Shown here in pieces: positions 52,746-60,000 of a stretch of DNA of 60,000 nt (its first letter is position 1; each line of letters begins with the position of its first letter). Both the position numbers and the translations under genes were made by a program. The notes under the pieces are model-generated. The model saw nothing but the letters and a program-made list of their open reading frames with translations, did no database searches and was not told the DNA's origin. Location of the stretch: NCBI GenBank assembly GCA_014529385.2, contig CM043968.1, positions 126,549,018-126,609,017 of the forward strand, read 5' to 3'. Source of the stretch: Adiantum capillus-veneris (Eukaryota; Streptophyta; Polypodiopsida; Polypodiales; Pteridaceae).

Positions 52746-53359
52746 TAGCACTGCGTAATTTTCTTTGGTCCTTCCCCTGACAACTAAGGCTGTTCCTTTG
52801 CCTTTGTCCATTGTCTTTCTATTGGTTTCTTCAATAAGCAAACTTCCTTCTACACCTGCTATGTTCAAACCATCTGGAGGTGCAGAATTACTCAAAGCTG
52901 TGCGAAAAGTGTCCCAACTTTCCGGCAATGTGATCAACAGAAACATAGCTCTAACAGGTTCATCAAACTTGACACCTTGAGCTGACAACTGACTATAGAT
53001 TGTGTCCCTTCTTTCATCTTCAAGTCAACAAGCTTCTTAAGCCAGTATACCTGTGAAGCTGCACTCTGCTTCTCATAAAGATCACTTAGCTTTAACCATG
53101 CTTGATAAGCCGACATCTCATCTGCTACATTGAAGTAAACGCTTTCTGCCAAAGTCAGCATAATGGTAGAAAGTGCCAATTCATCCATTTCGCTACATTC
53201 ATCTTCGTCCATATCTTCTGGTTTTATCCCCTTGAGCTTTATAGGTTTTATCTGCTTCTTTTATACCAACACGTGCCAAATCTGCTTCTTCCACAATGGG
53301 AAATTGGTTCCATCCAGCTTCTTGATATTGTAAAGAGCAATGTCCTGTGATCCAGCCAT
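52728..53359 (-). pseudogene. Copia C gag (disrupted)
   Basis: The ATG at 53359 starts M-A-G-S-Q-D, followed by L-D-G-T-N-F-P-L-W, the usual Copia gag N-terminal motif. Stops and a frameshift near 53240-53265 interrupt it. The UBN2-type domain continues in frames ending at 52934 and 52728, and the zinc knuckle falls at the start of the pol frame. The lesions leave gag in three pieces. Confidence 0.85.
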
Positions 53360-54438
53360 AGCTACGCTTCACAGTAGTTTACTTTCCTGGGAAAAATTCG
53401 GCAGAGTTTCCCCTGTAAACTGACCTCTGAACCAATATCAACCTGTCAAATGAACCAAGAAAGCTTCAGATTTTGCAGAAATTTTTGCAGAGTCTCCTTT
53501 GTAAAGTTGGTGTACTAAAAACAGACCAAAAAACAGCTCAAAAAACCACTATCTCTCTAACACTGTAAGCTGTAGGTAAACATGTCCTGCACCTGTACTG
53601 TCTCTGACTGTCCTGTCATTGTCCTGTAAGCATAGACTGCGACAATGCCTCAACGGCAGTAAAGCAAAGATGCAATCCCAACTGTCTAACTCACAGTCAA
53701 TACATCCTAGCTGCCTATCTAAGGGTGCTCAAGGGATCGCTCCAAGACCTGTATCACCGAAAGGATCTCAACATTCGAGAATCCCCCAGCTCAATAAAAC
53801 CTCACTCGACCCTCAACAAAGGCTGCAATAAATCTGATAGTACATAGACTTCCCACAAAGTCATACATCCACAAATTTCCCATTGTATGCTGTAACCGCT
53901 GCGGCGGTTGTTTGCTGTGTGACTCACAGCCAGCAAACCCTCAACAGACATACATCATCTCTGACAATACATCCCATGTGGAAGTACCTGCAATGTCAGG
54001 ATGAAATCTGGAATATCAAGCAGCAAACACAAGCTACCTGATGAACTAGTGGATGTCGCCTACAGTCTGTGTGTAGATGCGCCCGTGTCGTATGTGACAC
54101 GCCTCCAAGAACTGTGAGCCGTCCTTCGATGTGTAGACAGCCACAAATCAACACTCTGGGAGTGTCGATATCCTCAGCACTTGCAGTCGTAGGCCGAAAA
54201 CCCCAAATTTGCAGAGTCGGATATGCACCCGCTGAGACCACGTAGTCGAAAATGGCCTGCGCAGAACTTTGTCGAAGCCGAACGGTGACCGAGATGACCT
54301 CAGAATCAAATTCTAAGCACACCGAGCCCTCCGGATTTGCCCACAGGATTTGGGGCCGTGTCTTCGCCTGTCGAATTTCACTCCAATCTGAGTTGGTGAC
54401 TCTAGCCTCTTGCAGTGCTGCTCCGAGCCTCGATCTGA
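53360..54438 (-). other. Copia C 5' leader
   Basis: About 1.1 kb between the primer-binding site and gag, unusually long for Copia. No sustained open frame is seen on the element strand. It should contain packaging and dimerisation signals, none of which I can place. Confidence 0.5.
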
Positions 54439-54450
54439 GCTCTGATACCA
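54439..54450 (-). other. Copia C primer-binding site
   Basis: Reads TGGTATCAGAGC on the minus strand, two bases inside the 5' LTR. It is complementary to initiator tRNA-Met. Confidence 0.95.
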
Positions 54451-54452
54451 GT

Positions 54453-54644
54453 TGAAGGAGTACGAGCGGAAGTGCGACGCGAGAGAGAGTGCGAGAAGAA
54501 GAGCACGACGATATGGTGAACTCGCTCTACTGTAATGTGTAGAGCATAGTGAGTTCTTATTAGGTTTTTACAAAAGAATATGTGTACATACCTGACGGCC
54601 CGCCCACTTACCTGGGCGACCACATTGGGCTTTATACCCCAACA
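54453..54644 (-). repeat. Copia C 5' LTR
   Basis: 192 bp, the partner of 49166-49355. A TATA-like GGTATAAAG occurs only about 7 bp into the LTR. Confidence 0.95.
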
Positions 54645-54720
54645 CCATCCACCTTGAAGCTCATCTGATTTGCTCCAAAAGCTGCAGGCTGCAAACCACT
54701 ACTCACTAGTGTTACCCTCG

Positions 54721-57330
54721 AGCTTTGGCCCTCGAAGTCTTGGTCCCCCCAGGCTCGAAACTTAATGCTAGTAGAATTTACCGAAACTCGTGAAAAGTAG
54801 GATGAAAAGTTAAATTTTTTGTGCTTTTTCTAAAAATGTAAATCTCCATGTAGAGTTAAATTGGCTATATTTGAAGGTTTTTACACAATTTTGTAAGTTT
54901 TGTCATCTTCAAATTTGAATCTAAGAGGTTATTTTCAAAGTTTGTATGCTGTTTTTTAAGATACTCATGTAAACTTGCTTTTCTCGAGGACAATTGCTTG
55001 AGCATAGTCAATGATTGAAAGAGGCAAATTGTGGCCTAAGTCTCTTTTTGCCTAGCTTACCAAGTTTGTAGGTTATTGCAGTGGTGTCTTAACTCAGCTT
55101 CATGCTGCATTTTGTTCACTTTGTGAGGATCATCTTTTGCCCCTTTTTTTTTTTGCAAAGTTGGTTTTGAGGAGAACGCAGCCTTAGGAGATTGAAGATA
55201 AGGGGCATAAACTTTAGGTGGAGGGGCCTTTGACAAGGGAGGTTGCAAAGGCAACTGTACATTGGTTCACATCAAGCATCCATCTTCTCTTGATCCAGCC
55301 TTGTCGTTCCGTCTTGAGGAAATTGTACTTGGCCTTTGTTGCATATCTTGGAGTAGATGTTTGTAAACTCAGACCTTGTATGCTACAATAAGAGAGACTA
55401 GTTCAGTAGATTACCCTGACCTGTAATTTGTCAAGTTCTAAAGATGTGGCAAAGAAGTTAAATGGGTTCAATATACTTGGTTAGTAACAAATTGACCACA
55501 ATGGAGATGAATAAGAAACTATATTAATACAGGAGGTATCCATCATTAGACTTTTAATGCACAATAGAAACTGTCTTTTGCAAATTTGTTGACTAGTTTG
55601 TCATTACATACCTTAAAAAGTGCACTTTGCAGTTCACATAACACCCACATACATTATCAATCAATTTGGCATTTGCAATATCATGACATTTTTCACAAGG
55701 AGGTTGTCAAACATGTGCTTTTGGCAGAAGCACATATGGACATGTAGACCAAAGTAGTTCCAATGTGTCATTTTCCAAGAGTTATAACTAATAGTTTCAC
55801 CATGTATTTGTTTGCTGAAGATGGCTTTTTGTGTGGCGCCAAAATTCGTGAAGCTGTAAACACAAGTAATCGCATTTCAAAAAGGGTCCTCATATTGCAT
55901 CCGACAAAAATATATCAATAAACATGTTCCCCACAAGTTGACTGCCGCATGTAACGACTTTGCATGTCCCACACGACAAATTTATAAGCATTTCAAATTG
56001 CATCAACTAGCATATTCGCTTTTTTTAAGCGATAGCTTCCACCTCATGTGCTCAATCTTTCTTGCCTCGAAAAGAATCAAGTAAAGACAACCTATGATGT
56101 GACGCTCAATGGCCATTCCATCACTTTTTCTTGTGAAAGCTTGTTTCCTTCACAAGCTCAAATGTTGGAACTCGCCTCTTCTTAATATTTGATCATGTTT
56201 ACGTTAAGTTTTTTTCCTTGAAATCCAAATCATTGAAATGGTCTTTACATGTAAAGAACAACCATTGATTTGCATGCATTGAAAACAACATAAAGCTTCC
56301 TTGCCCTACTCCAGTCCTTGTTGGATACGTCCTGCAATCAATGCACTCTAAAAGATGACATTCAACCAGGAAGCTCATCAGGCACCTTTTATTTTTTCCA
56401 TGAAATTATCACCTTTGGCATACATCTACAGCATTACAAACCTCAGGTGATTGCATGTCAAGAAGGCCCTTCATATCTTACCCATGAAAAAATATTGACC
56501 AAATTTGTGCTTTCCTGAAGTAGTCCACTATCTCGAATATCAATATGTATCCCTCTGGCTTGGTACAAATCTTTATACATATCACACACTTATTGTAAGG
56601 TCATATATACATGAAGTGCCCAATGATGTTAAATCTTCATCATTGTGTTCCTCCCATTGTTTGATTTGTCTAGCTGATAATGATTTTAGTAATTTTGTGA
56701 AAGGATCTTCAACTTCTTTGTGAATACATTATCTGGTGAATCCAATGGACTACCAACACATTCCTAAGCACAATGTCACTTTCCAAGATTCCTGACTAGC
56801 AATATTCATATCAATTATTTTCACCCATGTCAACATCTTGCATAATGCCACACGCCTTCAAGATGCAAGGATAGGTGATTGCATTTGAAAAGAGGTCAAC
56901 AACCTTTGAAAAAAACCCAAATTCTCATAGCCCTGATGTATTGGAATTAATGCAATTGATGCACTCCAAGAGATGACATTTTGGATAGTATGCTCATCAA
57001 GCACACTTGTACTTTCTCTAAAATTAGTCTAACAGCTTCCCGACAAGGGCAGACATATCCTACAACCAACAACCCACTCAAAGAGATGAAATTCTACACA
57101 AGGAGCTCGTCAAGCGCTGTGCTTTTGGATAGGATTGCCTCATTTCGCATACATATATCAAAGAATTACCAACAAGCTCAATGTTTTTGTTTAAAGACAC
57201 AAAAATGTTTGATCACTAAATTAGTTACGTTGGAATGCATGTACTTTAATGCTCGTGCAAGAGATATTTTACTCAATCAAAGGCAGTGCATTTGTCTCCT
57301 GTAGACGACCTTGTTACCCAACTCTCACCG
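54721..57330. other. Unassigned 2.6-kb interval
   Basis: AT-rich sequence with no recognised gene. A minus-strand open frame at 55057-55254 has a Pro/Lys-rich composition and a T11 run beside it, and is unidentified. No tandem array or inverted repeat was noticed. Confidence 0.35.
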
Positions 57331-57840
57331 AATACCCCCCTTTCTGCCAAGAACCTCTCGCTTCTTGCTTCGCCGCCACCAGGGCTAGAAAAATACATTT
57401 CTCCTAACCGAACAAAATAAGGGGAAACTTGAACTTCTCCCGGTTTTTAGGTCATAATTTGAAGCTTTTGCCGGTAATTACACTGAAACTTAAGTAAATT
57501 TGCCGGTTTTCTTAAAGGCAGGCTCAAAATCTAACCGGGATTTTATAATTTCAGCCGGTTAAAATTGTCCAAAATGTCACCTCGGGTAGCAGGTGACGAC
57601 CCCGGTTTTTTTCTAACACTGGCCGCCACCTGCTACCCTACGACCACCATATTTTCAGGCATCGCCGCCCACCGCCTTTGTGTACACACACACACACGCA
57701 GAGAGACCCACGTGCCGAGAAGCTCTCTCTCCTTGCTTCGCCGCCACCCGCGGATTTTTCAAAGGCATCACCTTATACACAGTCGCCTTTTTAAGGAGTT
57801 CTCTAAAATCGCTCACACATACTAGCATTGCAAAGACGAC
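57331..57840 (+). repeat. Dispersed repeat R1, copy 2 (contains a hAT-type MITE)
   Basis: Two related units (57345-57660 and 57715-57835) both contain CTTGCTTCGCCGCCACC and GGCATC. They are separated by a CA/GA microsatellite at 57687-57705. Copy 1 at 23280-23425 aligns to parts of both units. The right unit ends about where the helicase pseudogene is truncated. Confidence 0.75.
57380..57621. mobile_element. hAT-type MITE with perfect 8-bp target duplication
   Basis: A 242-bp element begins CAGGGCTAGAAAAA and ends TTTTTTTCTAACACTG, whose reverse complement starts CAGTGTTAGAAAAAAA. It is flanked by GCCGCCAC at 57372-57379 and 57622-57629. CAGNG termini and 8-bp duplications are the hAT hallmark. 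Several CCGGT/ACCGG motifs inside could be subterminal transposase-binding sites. It has no coding capacity. The related repeat copy at 23.3 kb lacks it. Confidence 0.93.
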
Positions 57841-57844
57841 CTGG

Positions 57845-58862
57845 GTGTGTATTGTAGCATGATAGTAGTCGAATACGCGAAGAGCTGGATATCCACAAGC
57901 ACGTCTCTAGCATTCTGCCTGTCATATATTATGGTTGGCATCATGCAATCCTCAAGCCTAATAGCGTAACCAACCTCCTGGACACCAAGCATGCAACCAA
58001 ATTCTTCAACAATCCTTGCTATAGGCATTGCCCTCACTCTGTCCTTTTGTTGAGTATTGCTGCTGCTTATGCTGGATATTGTGTAACCTGTGTTATTTTT
58101 CCTGAACCCGTTTCTGCAATCACAACTAAAACATGGTTTTTATGGCATTTTTCAACTTATAAATGGGAAGACTTTGTATTTGCTCCTCTATTGATGGCCT
58201 TGACCGCAGGCCAAACGTGGGTGCCTTATCCAATGCATCCTTCTTCCACTCCAGCATGTCATACGTACAGAATCCTACACGAGGAAGTTCCTGTTCAAGA
58301 TGTTGCTCTTCTGGCTCTCTCACTACTCTCCTCACTTTGGCTGAAGCAGCTTGTACTAAGAGATTAGATTCTTCATCCAAAGAGCTTCTTTCATCAGTAA
58401 AAAATCTTGCCGTATCTTTTGGTCCACATTCCTCATGGAAAGGCCAATTTTATTCCTAGTCATAGAAAAAGCTTACACCAATACCTCTTGTACTCTCTTC
58501 ATAACATCTTTTGCATCGGCGATGAGAAAATTTAGAACACATGCACACTTGTTCATTGTCGTCTTCACTGCCAATGTGTCGATCATATCTATTCTTCACA
58601 AGTAGTCCTATCACCATTCCTCCTATATTCGTCCTCTTTGTCATTGTCTCTTCGTCTTTCATACCTTCTCATAGGTTGATCATGTCTTTCGTGATCTCCA
58701 TCATTGTGTTGATCATGTCTTGTGTGATCTTTATCATCATCTCTTTTGCGATTTCTACCATCGTGTCGACTATTGTATTCACTTCTGCTATAATGTCTAT
58801 CATCACCACTTCTTCTATGGCACTTTTGATTTGTGTTATGGCTTGTGTGCTTGTTTGCTAGC
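57845..58862 (-). pseudogene. Prp22/DHX8-type DEAH-box RNA helicase pseudogene
   Basis: Minus-strand homology runs in order through several frames. An Arg/Asp-rich N-terminal region lies at 58860-58600. The C-terminal part of an S1 RNA-binding domain is at about 58530-58420. A linker with Y-D-M-L-E-W-K-K-D-A and S-L-P-I-Y-K-L-K-N is at 58380-58150. Walker A, as A-E-T-G-S-G-K-I-T, is at about 58131-58073. The last block, E-E-F-G-C-M-L-G..E-V-G-Y-A-I-R-L-E-D-C, starts at about 58010. The order matches Prp22/DHX8, which releases spliced mRNA from the spliceosome. At least four frameshifts, loss of most of the S1 domain, a changed Walker A, and truncation before the DEAH box show it is dead. No introns interrupt it, so it may be a retrocopy. 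Confidence 0.85.
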
Positions 58863-59100
58863 CGAGATCAAGCAAACTAGGACCAATCGAACTCAATATG
58901 AGCACCAAAATTGAAATCAATGGATGCAAGAAATCCCGGTAGCTATCTCGGGACTCGGAGCTCTAAAGAGATCCGACAGTCGACGGTCAACACGGTTGAG
59001 TGCTGATAAGCCCACAGTGTAGCTTTCTCAACCTCGTTGGGTAATCGATGGTCAATGCAAGCAGTCTATACATCGTGGTTGATTAAGATTTTGATCTAAG
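58863..59100. other. Short unassigned stretch
   Basis: No gene or repeat recognised between the helicase pseudogene and MITE 3. Confidence 0.4.
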
Positions 59101-59360
59101 GGTGGGTTCAGATTAGGCGGCGGAAGAAAAATGCAAAGGGGCGTTGATCCTCCATGGCGAAATTTGATTGGTTGGAGTTGAGGCACTCTTCTGCCGGGCC
59201 CTCCATTTTTCTTCCGCCCCCCCTCCCCCCCTCTCAGAAGAGTTGATGGCCTCTCTCAGCCCCCTTCAGTTTTTCACTTTTCCTCCTCCACACTGGTCAC
59301 ACTAGGCGGCGGCACATTTAAAGGCTTGAGACTTCCACCGGTTCAATCTGAACCTAGCCC
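59101..59360. mobile_element. MITE 3, about 260 bp
   Basis: The left end GGTGGGTTCAGATTAGGCGG and the reverse complement of the right end (GGGCTAGGTTCAGATTGAAC) match over the GGTTCAGATT core and again at the GGTGGAAG/GGCGGAAG segment. AAG flanks both sides (59098-59100 and 59361-59363), a possible 3-bp duplication. A C-rich tract lies inside at 59215-59233. No coding capacity. Confidence 0.65.
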
Positions 59361-59363
59361 AAG

Positions 59364-60000
59364 GGTAGTGATATAGAGTACGTGGAGCGTTGTCCGTTCA
59401 TTTTCGGCAAAAAGCTTCTTAGGCTTACCAAGTAAATAACATTGAGAATGGTTGTATCAGCTCGGAGTAATGTCCCACTACAAACAATCTTGGAGTAATG
59501 TACTGTCCCACTACAAACAATCGTGCTACCTGACCAACCCTCTACCTGGCCCTCTATTGGACTATTATCTTCTTCAACCGCCCATCTAGCACTAAAGAAG
59601 AGGTGTTGGAGATATGTCATCCACAAATGGTGACATACTCCATCTCACGGACGTTGTATGGCCACAATGGTCCTGCACATGCATTTTTAATCAACTTTGC
59701 TCAATAATTAGATTTTACTGTTTTGGTATAATTTTCTCATTCATTAGCTTTTATGTTGCTTTGGTATAATTTCATCTGATGTGGCTCAGGTGTTGGAACT
59801 TTAATCACATGTCATTAACTTTGATGATTGGGTGGAGCGTCTGCTGCATTGCATATCCATGGATGATGGGTAGACAAGTGGACTCTGCTGAAGGTTTGGA
59901 GTTGTTGGAGTGACACCAAAAAAGTGTGTAAGGAGTTATGTGTTGGTGGTTGAAGCTCTGTCGCTCTTTAATACTCTGAAAAGAGTTTCTCTATGGTACC
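59364..60000. other. Unassigned right edge
   Basis: No gene recognised. An imperfect direct duplication (GGAGTAATGT..TCCCACTACAAACAATC) lies at about 59465-59522. Confidence 0.4.

Larger units (their letters stand above)
49166..54644 (-). mobile_element. Copia C LTR retrotransposon
   Basis: A 5.48-kb minus-strand element. LTRs lie at 54453-54644 (5', 192 bp) and 49166-49355 (3', 190 bp), with a perfect target duplication CCATC (49161-49165 and 54645-54649). The LTRs differ at about six positions plus a 2-bp indel, or about 3%. Coding order on the minus strand is gag, protease, integrase, reverse transcriptase, RNase H. Several stops and frameshifts are present, and the reverse transcriptase catalytic motif is altered. 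Confidence 0.96.

Overview
The window looks like repeat-rich nuclear DNA from a land plant with a large genome. No intact host gene was found. Plant signatures are three Copia LTR retrotransposons whose primer-binding sites match plant initiator tRNA-Met (TGGTATCAGAGC), an L1-type LINE with a plant DUF4283/zinc-knuckle ORF1, several MITEs, and very long GT/CT/GA microsatellites. The transposase family at 37-43 kb is one I associate, from memory only, with seed-free plants such as ferns, lycophytes and bryophytes. A fern or similar lineage is therefore my guess, with low confidence.

Layout. 1-430 (-): a fragment that resembles a Penelope-like reverse transcriptase. 985-1470 (-): an unidentified ORF. 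3.29-10.7 kb (+): a decayed gag/zinc-knuckle/aspartic-protease polyprotein without reverse transcriptase, followed by a candidate polypurine tract and LTR. 11824-22515 (+): Copia A, with 324-bp LTRs and target duplication ATCTT. Copia B (13047-18580, duplication TGGTC) is inserted in its gag. 22.5-25.0 kb: non-coding DNA with microsatellites and small duplications. 25051-44360: a 5.8-kb L1 LINE (-) flanked by a 9-bp duplication (CTAGGAGTG), split in ORF1 by a 13.5-kb insertion. 44.4-49.1 kb: no recognised gene. 49166-54644 (-): Copia C (duplication CCATC). 54.7-60 kb: mostly unassigned DNA, a dispersed repeat carrying a 242-bp hAT-type MITE with a perfect 8-bp duplication, a Prp22/DHX8-type RNA-helicase pseudogene, and another MITE.

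The most interesting object is the 13.5-kb insertion at about 29.97-43.49 kb. It carries two convergent, intron-containing, now broken genes. The plus-strand gene encodes an FCP1-homology (HAD-type) phosphatase domain. The minus-strand gene encodes a transposase-like protein with VDFAEN and SDGAASQFK motifs. Each gene has one intron of about 2 kb filled with degenerate TAGCTA-type repeats. The two introns are about 1.9 kb from the two ends, and the arrays are in inverted orientation to each other. I read this as a large DNA transposon that carries a phosphatase gene. Its outer termini could not be resolved by eye. Two younger MITEs interrupt the transposase, and removing them restores continuous homology.

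Ages from LTR comparison by eye: Copia A about 6-7% divergent, Copia C about 3%, Copia B about one substitution in roughly 790 aligned bases. All coding regions seen carry stops, frameshifts or lost catalytic residues.
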